Assembly (NCBI RefSeq): GCF_964199755.1
Contig: NC_133903.1
Location: 873,001-937,000 of the forward strand
DNA length: 64,000 nt
Reading direction: 5' to 3'
Source of the DNA: Larus michahellis
Lineage: Eukaryota > Chordata > Aves > Charadriiformes > Laridae
Shown here: piece by piece, positions 12,601-27,547 of the stretch
Position numbering within the stretch: position 1 is the first letter of the stretch
Layout of the letters: every line of letters starts with the position of its first letter
Notes under the pieces: model-generated
The model's database searches: none
What the model was told of the DNA's origin: nothing
The model's input: the letters and a program-made list of their open reading frames with translations, nothing else
Translations under genes and position numbers: made by a program

Positions 12601-15600
12601 ACCTCTTCTCCACATGCTTTGTGCAGCTGTATCAATAGACTTCTAGGTGGTGTAAATTCAGGGGGGTTTGGTTTGGGGAAAAGTGCAAAATGAAGCTGTA
12701 AATTGTTGGGAAGCATTTAAACCGAGACCGGTGTTGCAAGTTTCCCATGGAGATTTAAGTCTGATTAACTTACAGAACTCAAAATACGCTTTTCAATTTA
12801 TATTTAAATAATGTTCATTGTTATTTTCTTTATGGTGGATTTTTAAGAACTCCAGGGGGAACATTTCTCTACAGATGTCTGTCGTCTTTACAATAAGCCG
12901 AAGAACTGCCATTGACCGTGCGTCTTTTCAAGAGAGGAGAGCAGGGGAGGCAAATAATTGCAATTTCAGCCCCTGTTTACCAGCCGTCTTTTAGTGTGCC
13001 GCATGTCACAACTTCCACTAACTTTGAGGAACTCTACTCTTCAAATGGTATGAAGTCTAGATATGACATTTATTTTGAATGTGTTATAAAATGACAGTTA
13101 ATGCATTTCAGTTATTCAGGAATATAATGTCAGAGCCAAAAAAGATTCTAAGCTGAGTAAATTTAGCTATAGTGTAGGCTCTCCTGTCTAAAATCGTGAT
13201 CTTAAAACTTTACGAGGCCTCAGCTTTAGGACAGCTGACGTTGCAGTTCTTTCAGTCAGAAGTGTGCCACTATCCATGAAAAATATTTGAGATTCATTGT
13301 TACTGAACGTAGGGATTGGATGAACTAGATCAGAATATTCTAGTGATTCATAAAGCCAGCTGTGACTGAGAGCCTTCAGATCTGGACCTTGTTACTAGAG
13401 CTGTTTCTGTATTTTGTCTAGTTACTTAATGCTTATCCAGTAACTATTTTACATGAAATACAGAAAGAGTCGATACTCGAATTGAGCGTAACGGTTTTCT
13501 CGTGAGAGACGTCAACTAGAGCTTTGTGTTACTTCACCTTGAGGCTGCACTTGGCTCTTGTGTGTTGGGTAAAAGCTGTAAAACTGGAAGTGGAATGAGC
13601 ACAGTGTTTCCAACTTTTTTTGGAAGAATGAACGTAGCCCTTTTTTCTATTTTTTTTGAAAGAAACCCAGCAGGATTTAGGTGATACTTCTTTGAAAGTA
13701 TGAGAGAAGTACCTTGGTGCCTCTAACCTCTGTACCTGTTGTTCATGAATACCACGTAATGTCACGTTCCTGTTACAAACCTGGCTGCGGCTGTAGTGTT
13801 TTCGACAAGGATTGCACCTATCCTGATGCGTCCCAACGTTTTGTTCTAGACAACTGCTTTGAGTGTTGGCTTTGGACATCTCTGTGCCTCGCATATTGCT
13901 GAACTGCATGCTATTTTGGGGGGTCTAACTACCCCTCAATTTTTTACGTAGGACACAGGTCACCCCTAAAAGCTAGCTGTGCTTAGGTTTTATGTTCCTG
14001 AGTCCTTTATTGCATCATTTCTCCTTTATTGTGGCCTGTTTTGTCGTACAGCACCCTTTTCTATTTCCTACTTGCTCAATCTTAGACTAACGAGTATAGC
14101 ACCTGTCATATTTGTTGTTCTGAGGAATCATTCCTCTAATGGGCTTTTGTAGTGTTTAAAGCCAAGTGCGTGTGTTTTTCAGTGCCGACTGTGTGTAGGC
14201 ATCTGCCCTGTGTTGTGGGACAGTCTTACCTGTACTGCAGGCACGCTCTTTTCTAGGAAGATAGTGTTTTGCTTGTCCATATTTATTAGTAGTTTCATAT
14301 GAAAGTTTTAAAAACCCAGCATGAGCTGTTACAGTAGTGTTAGATTTATTTGACGATAGTTTTGTGTTTCAGTTAATGACAACGTGTTGCCATGTGAACA
14401 AGAGACCTTTTGAGGCAGGTTATACAGTTGTTCTTTGGGCCAAAACTGTTATAACTGCTGGTGAGAGCATACAGTAATTCATTAAAAGTCTATATTTTAG
14501 GTCAGAAATTGCTGTCCTCTCTCATTGGAATTTGTAGGATAGCTTTGTTCCTAATCCATTTATTTGTATTAATTCAGAAATACTCTGTTATTACTGACAG
14601 AAACAGTAAAGTGATTCTTCACGCTCCTGTAGTATCTTAATTACAAATGCAGATGTTTTCAATCAAAATCTGGTTTAGGCCTTTCAGGGCCTTTGTGAAG
14701 GCAGGAAATGTAAAGCTTATTTTAAGCAACTTACACAACTCGTACAAAGTTCACTGCAAAGACAAGAACAAGAAAAGGAACTTGTAAGTTCTCGATCTTT
14801 TATAATTTATTCTATTTATGTGGGATCATCTCTCATGTTTAGTAAAGGTTAAAGCCTTCACAGTTACATAATTCAAAAGAATATTCTTTTCTAACGTCTA
14901 GATTAGAAGAAGCTGCATATGGTTTGGGTTGCTATCCTTCCCTACTAACATGTTTTCCTCCTTTATTAACCTGCAATACCTTTGGCTTTCATCAAGCCAT
15001 CTAATATCTAGCAGAATAAAGCAGCATTGTGCATACGGTGTTACCTACAGTTTGTCTCTGAATTGCTAGTATTTTGATCCTTCTCAAGCAGGTAGTCTTG
15101 AAACAAGGTTTTTTTCCAGATACATATAAAACATTTATTGCCTCAATGTTCTGCAAATGAAATTCTTTTTCATCGTTAAAGCTTTGTAGCAGGATTATTC
15201 TGTTCATTGAAGTGTTAACCAGTAATTACAGTAGCAATGATACCAGTGATGTGCTTTTAGAGGCTTTTTTATATAATGTTAATGTAAGTTGCATTCTAGC
15301 TAAGGAAAATTTGTCATTTATAAGGTAACTTTAAGATATATTAATTAAAAATGGCAGTAGAAGGCAGTTTGTTGTCACTTTAACAATGCAATTTTAGAGT
15401 AAATCCATAGGTTTTAGTTGTTTCAAAGATGGGCCCAATAGGCTTATTTAATGTAGTGTCTGTTTCAAGAGCAATCGTCTGGGGCTGCGCTTGGTCGTGA
15501 TATGAAGACTGTTCGCTCATCAAGTCATAGCAGGTATGAAAGAAGCATGTTAAAGAGAATAAAAGATAGTACTTACTCTGCTGAGAGTCAAATGGAGAAA

Positions 15601-18333
15601 AGAGGGAAAATGTGAAGAAATTAGGCTTCAAATCTATATTGTGATAAATTTCTAGTGGGACTTTTGGTGGAAATCTTACAGGACTTTTCAGAGTAACAGT
15701 CATAGCAAGACCATAACTTCCTATTACTGGTTACGTCTGTGCCAGAGATTGACGGGTACTCAGGTTCATAGTCATCCTTTTAAAAGGTAGCTGTTCCTCT
15801 TAGAATAAGATGAAGAATTGTTGTTCAGAACCAGGAAGGCAGTTGATCGTGAAAGATAACAAAAATCTGTTATATATGTATTTATGAGTGATATTATATG
15901 AAGTTATTCAAAGGACAAATCCGCATAGCTTCTATAAAGTTAAATGATGTTTTTTCAACTGCTACAAATTCTTGAAGGATTTAATGAAGCGTAGAATAAA
16001 AGAGAACTGAGAGCTATAACATATTTAGACATTTGAAAGGTTTTTGCTAAAGTAACTCATACAAAACTATTAAGGAAAATTGGAGGAACTAAGGCAGGGG
16101 GAAAGTTTTGCCAGTCAGGCAAAAATGTGTGAAGAGGTAGGGAACATAACGAGCAAGATCTCTGATTGGGAAGGACTGGAAAGAAGTCAAACATCGGGGT
16201 TATTTGGGGCTTTGTATGCCAGCTGATATTTTACTATGTTGTCTGCCTAGAGTAATGGTGAAAAGCGGGGTGTCAATACACGATAATATCATAAACTTAT
16301 TTAAATTAGGCAATATTAGAAAAGATTACGAAGAGCTCCAGGAGAACGTAATAGAACTTGGTAATAAGATGTCAGATTAAATTCAATTTAGATGAGTGCA
16401 TGGGAATTAAAATATAAATCACTTCAGCGTGTGCGTTTTTAAATTAGTCCTTAAGTGCACGATGTTATATTGGATTATTTGAGAAACAATGTTTTGATTG
16501 TGTAAGTAAAGATTATAGTAAAAAGTGCAATAAAGGCATAGGTATTTTAAAATTATATGGGCTGTATTCTTGCACTTCTTGATTATTGATCATTGATTAC
16601 AGTGATTCTATAAAGCGTTCCAGGTGCACGAGGCACTGCCAGATCCAAGTGGCTCGGGGCAGACATAGAAGTCCCATTACAATGGACATCTCGGCAAGCT
16701 TGGAGATTTAAAAGCACAGGTTTGTGTGTTAATGTAAATTTTTGGTCTTTTTTTCCCCACAAAGGAAAAAAAAAATTAAAAATCCCAACTATATTGCGAC
16801 TGTATTTTGGACATGGACTCAGTTCTTGGCTCCTGGGTGGACGGACGGACGTTAGGCCTTTCGGTCTGCAGACTTACAAAGCCAAACGGAAAATATATCA
16901 CCTCACTGGCGAAAGCTTTAAATGCACAGATTGTCATAATCTTTGAACCAGAAAAACAGGCCTGTTCTGAAAATGATATTTATGGTTTTCAATTATACTG
17001 ACTGGTTACAACACCAGGTTGTTTCACAGCTGCCCGAAGGAGGCCAGTTTCGGTCCAGCGAGGGCTGGTGCTGTGTGGGGAGCGGCCGGAGCTGAAGCTG
17101 GGCCACGATGCAAACAGGGCCCAGAAAAAGGCATGAACAGAAGCACTTGATTCTGCAACCTGTTTATTTGGGAGGTATGTGGGCACGGAATTCAGTGGTC
17201 AGGAAGCCCAAATAATCCGGGGATCTGGGAGTGCAACCAGCATCCTTCCCTTCCTCCCCGAGCTTCAGTCTGAAAGGGGCTCCTGCTGTATTTGGCTTCT
17301 GCAGGGCTGTGGTGAGTGTGACAGCATCTGCACGTAGCGTTTCTGAGTCGGAATTAGCTAGGAATAGGCACTGACATGCTTCTGAACCTATCTGCGTTTT
17401 GGTGTTCAAAGCATGGGTGTTGATTGAATTTAGTGCTTACGTTTTTTAAGTATTGTTGGAGAAGAGATTTCTGAGTTGTATTGGATTCCACCAAGCTTGG
17501 GGAGACTATTTCCTAAAGACGAGCAAGTTCCAGGATGTCAAGCTGCATGAGCAGGGTATAGCCTTACAAGTGCACAGTAATACTGTAAGTGTCGTTTTTC
17601 ACCTTCCGTGCTGAAAAGATGGCTGAATTCATATCTCTGAATGCTTAAAAACAACGGCTCTAGACTGAAACCAAGACTTGGAAATTTCAGCCCACCTGGT
17701 GAAAATCAGTGTTTTTCAGCCTCGTTTAATTCTGCTGCTTTCTTGAAACCACTGGAAACTCTGCTGCAGATGGTGAGCACAGGGTGTCACCTGCAAGATT
17801 CAGAGACCTGTGTGCTATAATGAAAATTCTGATGTAATCTAGGTATTGTGGCTGCTCTCAAGTGTCTGCAGTAAGAGCGCTTACAACTAAATAGTTGCAG
17901 ATTTGACTCTGAGTCTTTTCTGAGTTCTCTACTAGCATATAGCGTAGCTCCTCTGGAGGCCAAAGGCAAATCCAATTTAAAATCTTGCCTGTGGAATGAT
18001 CTTATCTTAATAAAAACAATATCAAGAGATTTAGATAGCATTTAGCCTAGTGCGTGCTCATTTATGATGCCTATTGCTGCTTGCTACATTAGATATTTAT
18101 ATACTGAGGAAAGTGTTTTTAAGTGAACCAAAACACAAATTTGACCGGACTATAATGTCCCTTCAGGTTTCAGAAGGAAATGTTTTTATTACATATGTGT
18201 AGGCATTATATACATGGTTATTTGCCACTTGGCTCTTTCCAGCTTCTTAAAATATCCTTAGAAAGGAGCAAAAGTTGCAGAATCAGAAAATTACCACTGC
18301 CAAACATAAATAATGAAATGATATAATCTTGTT

Positions 18334-18353
18334 TAAAAAATAAATAAATAAAA
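18334..18353 (+). repeat. AAAT simple repeat
   Basis: Short run of AAATA units in AT-rich intergenic DNA. Confidence 0.7.
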
Positions 18354-20990
18354 ATCAGACAGTTCCTTATGTATTCCCTTTGATTCCTTGTTTGCAGTTG
18401 TAGGATATAGATCTCTTCTAGGTTTTTGCCTGCCTATTGCTTATTTATATGAACATAATTCATGGTACAAAAAGTGCAAAGTATGGAGATTTGATATTAT
18501 TGCCCGTGTTTTGGTAGAGTCTTTCATATTTAATATATTTAATCTGCTAATATCAAACAGAGTCTATGGAAATAAAGCGGAGCTGATAGCACAGTGACAA
18601 CGGGGAAACAAGCCATGACAAAGCAAGCTCAAAGATTATTACTCTGGCAATAATGTTATTCAACCTACAGTGATCTACACAGTAGAAAAATCAAATTTTG
18701 GTTGTCTTTAAGTCTTTGAAGATATTTCTGTCCAAAAGACTCTGTATATTATACTGCTGATGAAAAACTGAGTAACTTCAAAAAGTATTTTCTTTTGGTA
18801 GAACCTTCAAATCCAAAACTCTAGGGAAAGAAGAGCTTTCCAATTTGTAAGTAGAATGGGAAGGAGCTGTGCTGCTGACCTGATTCATCACTAGAAAACG
18901 TAAGGGACCAGAGATAATTAAGAGAAATAACAACAGTACTTTTAAACGTTATCTTGTAAAACCAACAGCTCCAAAAGGGAGGAACAGATTTTGATGTTTC
19001 TACAATGAAAGAAATAACGACCATTTAAAAAAATACTCATGCAAAATCATAAATTCAGAAAGAAATGTGGCTGAGGAGAAATTACAGTCTTAAGTTTGCA
19101 AAATCTAGGACAGGAGCTATAAGTCTTTTCTGGCACTAAGCAAAGAATTTAATGCCAGCTCAGTTTTTCCATCTGATGCATTTTGTTGGATAATGCAAGT
19201 GCTTCTGCGGGTCGTGGTTGTCGTCAGAAGGCTAATGCCAGGTCCAGGTGTGGTACTGCCGGTCTCAGGCCTTCAGAAGCAAGACGTACCTCCTGAAGAT
19301 TGTAGCGTTGGCTTAAAATTAACCAAGGGCTTGAAAAATCATTTGGGATTGTTCCTTTTAAAACTGAATTTCACAAGAGAATTTAGTAACAATGCTAAGG
19401 TAGGACTGCGTGTTGAGTTTAATTTTTGGAATCTTACATAAAGGCTAAGCATTTTGGCCTAGTTTACTTCAGAAGTTGCAGAGTTTGGATTTAAATGCAG
19501 GGAAAAGGGTTTTCAGACTCCCTATCAGGTTTAGGCTAATTTGTAGACATGATACCCATTTTTCTAAGTCTTACGAGTATGTGTGCTGTGGGGGCATATA
19601 TAGTTGAAACTGAAAAAAGTTTAGAAACTTTTAATGGATTTTATCAGTTGATATTTTATTTAGCTGTGATTTTATGCATTTTAAGTGACAGAATATATTT
19701 AATCTATACATAAGAAATGAATTAAACTGAAGATCGAGACAGTCGCAGTTAGATGATGGGTTTAAAAAGGAAGGCCAAAACATGCAGTTAGGAACAAATA
19801 TTGGGAAATTCCCTTTGTGTTCATGTAATTCTGTTGCCACGATGTATTCCAGAACTCCCAATCACTTAAGCAAGGATAATAGCTTCTTTGGTAATGTGAC
19901 CCTTAAATCACACAGCCTTGTATATACGTTACTCTGCTGCCTAATGAAGAAGTAATAGCCTGCTTGTTGTCTTTGTTGATGATTCTGACATCGACATTTT
20001 CTCTGTTGCTTTATCAGTCCCTGCCTCCTGTGTAAAAGTCTTGGAGAGGACTTCTGCGCTCCAAAACTCTCCAGCAGCCTCCCTGTTGTCCTTGCAGTTC
20101 ATGTTCAGTGTGAAATATTCCCTCTCGGTTCCCATTTCTACTTGGGCTCCAGTGAGATTGCTCACCTCGTCAAATGCTTATCACCCGTAAATATGAAAAA
20201 TTCTGTATTTTAGGGAGAGGACATTGATCACTTGAGTTCTGTGTTAATAATAACTATTCTCAAATCATCGTGGATAAAGGATGTCCCATTTTTTCATTTT
20301 CATTGCTGGCAAGAGAAGTGTGCTTAGTCACTGCAGTTAGTTTTGGCTATAGTTCCAGAGCCTTATAATGAATAAGTTCAGTCTTTATTTTGGGTTGTCT
20401 CTGGATATTTGAAAAAATTTGGAACAGTTTTTAAAGTAAGGTTTTGATGCCGTCTTAAAAGGCATTGGTTGCCTTTTCACATAATTGTGATGGAATTCTT
20501 TGCTTTTGTACTTTGTTTCACCAGCACAGCTAAATCTGTCGTTCACTCCCAAATAATACACGGCCAGCTTGCGTTGCAACACAGAGGATTAATATAGACC
20601 GCTGCTGTTACATGTTTTAATACTATCTGGGGAAAAAGGTTTCCTCTCTGTCTGTTTTCAGAAGCATTAAAATGTTTTACAATTTCGGTCCTTACACATG
20701 GTCTTTGATAACTCTGTTGTAAAATTATGGAAGCAACAAATCCTTTCTATCTTTACTTGAAATCCTTTGATATCACTCTTCAGGGTGGTCTGCCTTTTGC
20801 AGTTATTTGTTATTATTCAGTAGGAAATGTATGTTCTTATAGTTTCTACAGTCTTTGTCCTTCAACGTTGTGAATCTCATGGCCCCCAGATGTTTTCCAT
20901 GTTGTGTGGCCCCTGATTATGCCCTTTTTATTTGCTGCATATGTGACATCCTTTTCTCTTTGGACTCTATGGAAATAACTTTTGTGCCTG

Positions 20991-21700
20991 TTCACATCCT
21001 GAGGGTCAAGTCATTCTTACCCCTGGTTCCTCTCCTCATTGACTCTGGTGTGTCGTTCCAGGTCCATGCGGATGAAGCCAGCACTGCTCCTGGATGCTGC
21101 AGCCCGGCATAACTCCTGTTCTGGCTGCGCAATCCCACCCTCTTGCCTCTCCCTCCCTGCGGTGGGGGACAGCGTGCACGTAGGAGAGCGGATCGGGAGC
21201 AGACTCGGCTCGTCAGCCAGAACCTGTCGTGTGGCTGTGCTTGACTGCTGCAGGTATTCGTGTCAGCGGGAAGGCAGATTAGAGGCCTAGGGGTGGAAAT
21301 GACTTCGTGGGACTGGGAGGTGCTGCCTCTTTCTGTCACCGTTGCAGTTTGAAACTGCCGAGGGGTCTGTAAGGGGGCCAGCGAGGAGATGTTCCCCGAG
21401 GAGGCTGCAGAACGCACTGGAGCCTGGTCGAGTGCTTGTGCCAGCGCTTGCACCGTCATTTTTCCAACGCGTGCTTCCATGGTGTCGTTCCTCCGCGGAC
21501 CCAGGCTCTGGCTGTGGGTCAAAGCGTTGTGTCTTTTGCAGATTCAGAGCTTTTCTTTTGCCAGTTCAGTGTGTCCAGAAAAAACACGTGGTTTTCCCTG
21601 AGTTTCTGAGAGAACCTTGTGAGGGGCTTTTTAGATTTAAGAATTGTTCAGCATTTGTACCCAAAGAGTTTTTGCCGATGGCAACAGTTGTCTGAAGCGT
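20991..21700. other. GC-richer islet with open frames, no recognised gene
   Basis: Base composition rises and CpGs appear for about 700 bases. On the minus strand an ATG-initiated frame runs from 21480 down to 20992 (162 codons, Ser/Arg/Ala/Thr-rich), and plus-strand frames are also open, as expected from GC-rich sequence lacking stops. No domain, signal peptide or membrane segment is recognisable. It may be a promoter-like islet for an unannotated noncoding RNA or simply a composition fluctuation. Confidence 0.3.
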
Positions 21701-24700
21701 TAGGCTTAAGAAGTTTCTCTTTCGTATTTGTTTTTTTAAAAAATGAAGGTAGGGCTGCTGTAATAAGACATGGCGTGTGCCGGATACCCTGCTATGGAGC
21801 CATTATGGCGCTGCAGTGTAGGCAGGGAAGGAGTTTCTTTCCCTTTGCGGTCTCTTTCAGTTTGTTTTTATTTTTAGGTATCACAGAAATGTAGCTCTAT
21901 TCATAACCAACACAATGTGTTGTACCAACATTGTCTATATAGTAATTGTAATTTTGGATGTTGTATAAAAACATGAGCAATAACTTTGCTATTCACATGC
22001 TGCTTATTCTTTGCAAGTTTCTTTTCCTGTAAAAAAAAAAACCAACGAGCCCAAAGCCAAAAAACCCCCGCTAGAACATTGTAAGAAATAAGGTATAGTA
22101 AAGTCTAGTACTCAGTAACTGGGATGGATATGACTGCACTGAGAAAAAGTTGCCACATTCATTTGGGAATTACCCTGTTTATGTTGCTGTTAAATCTCTG
22201 AACATGTCCAGGGTGAAATATAGACTTATATTTACAGAACACCGAACAGTGTCTGACTGAGTTTCAGACTTATGTGGTTAATAAAAGATCCAATTCTCTT
22301 CAGACAGCCTTGAATTCTTATTAAATGTATAAGTTTCATTTTAGGCAGCAGGTTTCTACATACTGGAAGCCTAAGGCTAAAGCAAAAAGAAAAGGGAACT
22401 TGTATATATTTGTAAGTGTAGTGCAGAAAGGAAAATTTCTGTTTCTGCTGCCAGGGCTTCAACTTCATTGTAAGGTGTTTTTTCCCCCTTTAAGAAGGGC
22501 AGGTAAGAAATACAACTTGAGCAGAACATAATTTTATTTCAGGTGCTCTCAAGTAGCTAATGTACATCTAATTAGAAAAAGCATTGAAGGGGGGAAAGCA
22601 ACTGCTGTAGCTTAATAAAAAGTTTTCCATGTCCTGCACAAAGAGCAATAGAAGCGCGCCTGAGACTTTTCGCTGGAATTAACGGGACTTGTGGTAGAAA
22701 TGATACTTACTGTAAGGAATGAAGAAACAAGGTCTGAATTAGAGCCTTACAGTAGTACTATGTGGTAAGTGCAGAAACTTCTTGTTTCTTTCACAGCTTG
22801 GCAAAGAGAAGTCCTATGACTTGAATATAGTGTAGTTTTGGTGTTGGAGCGAGAAAGTGAAATTTATTATTATTAATTCTTGACAATGTCTTCCATCCCA
22901 CTTAGAAAACAGCTTTTTTAATACTCAAAAGTGGCAAAATCATTGTCATATTTGTGATAAAAGTCCATGTGGACAACGTTTACTTATTTCAAAAGCAGAA
23001 CTGAATCAAGTGAAATAATGTAATAAAAACTGCATTTCTAAGTAGAGTGCTCTTCACAGCAACACCAGCGTGCTTGTAAAGCTTACTAAAATCAGAGGTT
23101 TTTCTTTAGCTTGGTTCAGATCGAGTATCACTGAACAGATATTCTCATAAAGGAACTGCTGCTGTGGGCTTTGCCATTCCAATGAATTGCGTCCATTTCC
23201 CAGCAACGTGGCTCTCCTGAATTCTGCATTGTCTTCTTTTGCCTAACGAAAGGCTAATGACGCTTCCTCGTGGAGGCAATCCCATACAGCAGAAGGTGGG
23301 AGGGCACATGGGAATGGATGTTTTAAATCCGCTCAGCTTGCCTGCTGATGGGTAGTAGAAGTGACAGCAAATCTCCCATCAAGCAGGTAGGAAATACATA
23401 GGTACCCCGGGCACTTCTGTCTAGGGCTGAACACTTGTAGCTGCCCAACACAACAGTAATTCTTGAAGCAGCTGCTGCTGTGAATAAACACATGTGAGAG
23501 TATTTATCTAGAATGTAAAGCTTAAAAAGTGTTTTGGAACCATATCACGGACATATGGTGCACCAGTTTAAATGAGACGAGCAGGATCATTGTTCTGATA
23601 CAGACTTTACAGATAACAGTAGCAGCAGTGAAACTCATGCAAGGTGCAGAGCCTTATGGAGTGATTTACAGAGAAACTGGATGTGACAACACTAGTCAGT
23701 CTAAAAAAAATAACAGCCCACAAGTTAAAACAGTGGAACAGCTTTGCCTTAAAGTGTAATGATGAAGACAAACAGACGAATGTAGGAGGAATAAAGTAAA
23801 TCGACTGTTAACACCCTCTTTGAAAGCACTTTTAAAAGAGAATAAAATTAATTTTTAGTGCTTTTTAGAAATAGTTCTCATCCTTTTAAAGAAGAAATTG
23901 AAGTATCTCTTGATTCTGTACGTATTAAAAAAATGAAGCGTTGCCCAATTCTGTGAGCACTTTCCCATCATAAAAAGTGTTATGTCAAAATGACAACTGT
24001 TAGTGGTGAGAACAGATATCCTTCAACTCTATTTTTAACAAGCGCAAAAGATGACTTAACTGCCATCAGCTATCACGACTTTGGCCTCCAATCCAAATCC
24101 ATGTCAGGCAAAATTCTGGGGAGGAGATGGGTTTCATGCTGGGAAGAGAAAATTAAGAAATTTGGGTCAGAGAATGTTCCAAGTTTGGTGGTTCTGTGCC
24201 AAAACCAGTTTGTAACTTTCTGCCTAGACTTTACGCATCCACAGCAGCATCTGTAATTGGACATCCAAGCGAAAAAAGAGCACAGTGTGAATAGTCCTGA
24301 TATCAGGTGCTCAATAATTTCAGTTCATCTCAGCAAATGATCCCATAATCTCTTCCAAATCTTAATGGGATGTTTCTGACCTATCTCCTCCCTATTTCTA
24401 CTGAAAAGTAGTATTCTTTTTGGTTCTGATTTTGAGTTACAAACCTGATTTTCTGAGTCTTAAGCAACTGCAGCAAGCTTGAAGTTTTTTTAGAAGGTCT
24501 GTCTTTCCATGAAGATATTCTATGCAGTATTCAAAATTATAATGGTGGAACTGAAATGAATGATGTAAACTGCAGTTCTGAAGAAACGTAGGACAAACAA
24601 AGTAACTAGAGTGGCTCAAAGCAGAGTCAAGACTTCCCCAAAGTCCGGATCGGTATATTGGTAAGATCTTGTTTACTTCAGGTGGGACGAGAGTACATTT

Positions 24701-25324
24701 TTAGTTTGGAAGTAGAAAATACCGTTACATTATAGTTTTTGAAACAAACCACTGAAAACTGAGTATTGGACAGTAATCTGCTTTTTCATTCTGACGCCTA
24801 ATTTCAGAGGTTGATAATTGCTTTGCAACAACTGCCAAATCATTAAGGAGTTTAATATTTTTACCTGCCTATGCTGATAAAAGGGGAAATCTTTTTTTCT
24901 TTTCAGATTTGAAGCATCTCAGCAGATACCTAACTGCTTTAAACAATTCTGTTGGTACAGGCTACGGGGTGCTTAAAAACCTTGAGCAGCTTAAAATTAC
25001 TTTTCGATCTTCTTCACGTGTGGGGTTTTTTGGGGGTAATGGCTCTCGTTTCAGTTTGTTTTCAGTGCCGTGTAAGACCCCTTACGGAATCATTTTACAG
25101 ATGTGGGTGTTTTAGAGAGTATTCCTTCCTGCATACATTTTTTTCTCAGAATAATTCACAGAGGGAAGAAATACCAATGTTAAGAATAAATTATTTTAAA
25201 ATGGTTTTGTAGACTTAATTTGCAAAGGATGTGCGTAAACCGATTAATATTTAGGCATAAATGACCAAAATTTTATTTTTATCATCAGAAACAGTGAAAG
25301 TAAAACATCATATACCAAAGAAAA

Positions 25325-25385
25325 GAAGCGACTTATCCAAGGTCACCTGGCAGCTGATGATGTGGCTGGAGGGAAAACCAGTGAG
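25325..25385 (-). mobile_element. Possible MIR-type SINE fragment
   Basis: GAAGCGACTTATCCAAGGTC followed by ACCTGGCAGC resembles the reverse complement of the MIR core (the 'acttgcccaaggtcacacagc' segment). Diverged and short, assigned from memory of the consensus only. Confidence 0.4.
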
Positions 25386-27547
25386 CTCGGAGGTATGGGC
25401 CAGTTCCCTGTCGGTGGGTCGTGCTGCCTCCTCTGCTCCCAGCTGTTCTAGTTCCCTGGGGAAAACGGACGTCTCCACTGTAGTTCCCAAACAGAATGTG
25501 GTAAGGATTCCGAGAAAACGGCTATGAATTTCTAGTTTTATTATTTCCTTCTAGCAACATTATACTGTTAACCACGTCAAGCCTATTTTTTTCTACTGTT
25601 GATGCCACTGTAATTCCAATTTTGTTTTCTGAAATTGAGTTATTGTATATTTTTACCAATGGAGATGAAGGTAGTTTTGCCCGAATTCTCTACATTAGAA
25701 TTCCTGATGTTCTGTCTTTAAAGAGATATTTGCGTCCTGCTGCAATATATCTCATAATCTGTTTATATAAATAAGAATTATACCAAAAGCAAAATTAGAG
25801 GAAAGGCCTTAACTTTACATTGTGTGAAGTTCTTGTTCAGATTTAAGTTATTAAAAAAGGAAAAAAAAAAGAAAAGGACAAATGGAATTACTTGTCTCAG
25901 AATTCTTGACATGAAAGCGTTCGGTTTATTTCTGTGAATGGTATCCTGCTCCTTGGTGAATTCCTGGAACTGTCATTAGAAATCTTAAGTTCAAAAGGTC
26001 CATTTCCTCAGGACAGTGCTGTTCTTGCTATGACATTAACAAAAACTGCGTTTGTATTTTCAACTTTCTGGTGGAAACATTGCTGATTAGAGTTGGTTGA
26101 AAATCCTCGAACAAGTCACCGTCAGCTGTCTAATGGAGCTGGTAACTTCTTGTCCTTTAGCTGGTCTCTCAGTCTCCAGGTCCCTGCGACTACTTAGCCG
26201 TGTCGCTCTGGCCCCGGCGCAGCACGTACTCGGGGCTTGCGGGTGACTTTACCCGGGATAAGGGAAGGTTATCCCGCTGCGCTGGCCGCTCGGCTCTCGG
26301 AAGCAGGGTTAGCCAGCCACAAAGATCTGTAGACTTTCAGGCAGGATTTCATGTGACTAATTGTGATCCCACTGGATTTGACTGACGTTTTGGTAATGGC
26401 TTCAGTGCAGCATAAATAGGCCTTTAAGAGTCAAACGTTTTTTGTGTTATTATTTCATATCAGTGCCGCAAGCCAAACAATGAGGAACGGCTGTTGTGTG
26501 CGCTAAACGGAGAGATCATCTGAAAAGCAAGGTAACAAGCCCGTGTTTCAGCATATACACAACGATTTGCTAAGTTGAATAAACACAAACGGATCTAATT
26601 CTGATGCTTTCTAACTTGTGCATACTTGACTTTACAAGTCAATAATACTTTTCAAGACAGACTATGTGTACATTATCTGAAATGGAATTAGGTGCCTTTC
26701 TTTGCTTAGAAAAGTGGGTTTTTTCCATGAGACAATGCAATAATATACACAGAAGTGTCTGGGCTTGTTAAAATGTATACTTTTTCCTGAAGTTTGCAAA
26801 TTATGTATTGTATATGCTTTGAAAATATTAATGCTAATTTTTTATATGAAAACATAACAACCTGATGTTTTTTGACATCCAGCTATGACCTTTACTCTCT
26901 TTGAAAAGCAGGCTTCCAGCTTCAGGACTGTGATGTAGTGTGTCCTGCTTATTAGTGGAGGAGATCTTAGTCTGTTTTCTTTGCTGAAATCCAAATATTT
27001 GTACGTAAATTTCTATCCATAAAATTAATATAAGAACAACTTTGGTTCCACGATCACAGTTAGTTTCATGTGTTCAGACTCTTAATTTTTTCCTCATAAC
27101 TTTATTGGTATCTTGTTCCTTAAGGTTCCTGGCTAAAATCAGTCATACCACATCATTTTGTGTGGCCTTTTCAGAGGTGCTCTTTGTTCCGTCTCAAAGT
27201 TTCCTTTTTCATATTATTCAGTACTGTATGTTATCCTGAGATTTATTTTCTACAGCAAATTGCTTTTTTAGTATCTTGGTACAATAAATGGTAATAAAAT
27301 GAGGTGAGTTTTCTAGGTTGTAAGAAGATTGTGTCATTGATGTTTTGTATTGAAAAACCATTTAATTACTTTTAAAAGCATTTTTAGTCATCTTGGCAAT
27401 GTGCAGTGTATAGAAGCTAAGAATATGTGGCTCAGGAGAAAATGTGTTGATACTCATTTTGGAAAAACAAATCTGTTGTATTCATATAGAGCCTGAGCTG
27501 AGACCCAGGGGAGCAGACAGAGCGCTGTTCGTTGCATACTAGAGGAA

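Larger units (their letters stand above)
2326..20990. other. Intergenic, AT-rich, gene-poor
   Basis: About 18.7 kb without recognisable exons. It contains the short duplications at 5.5 and 9.6 kb, the hairpin at 9.0 kb, a degenerate repeat piece at 3.45 kb, and an AT-rich block at 2965-3260 dense in TAAT-type motifs. Minus-strand open frames at 8330-8719 (opens on TTG) and 13529-13909 (126 codons from ATG) match no family I know. Confidence 0.6.

Noticed and set aside
13529-13909. 126-codon minus-strand frame
   Set aside because: ATG-started, but no recognisable domain, no nearby splice or promoter context, and within the length range that chance produces in 64 kb.
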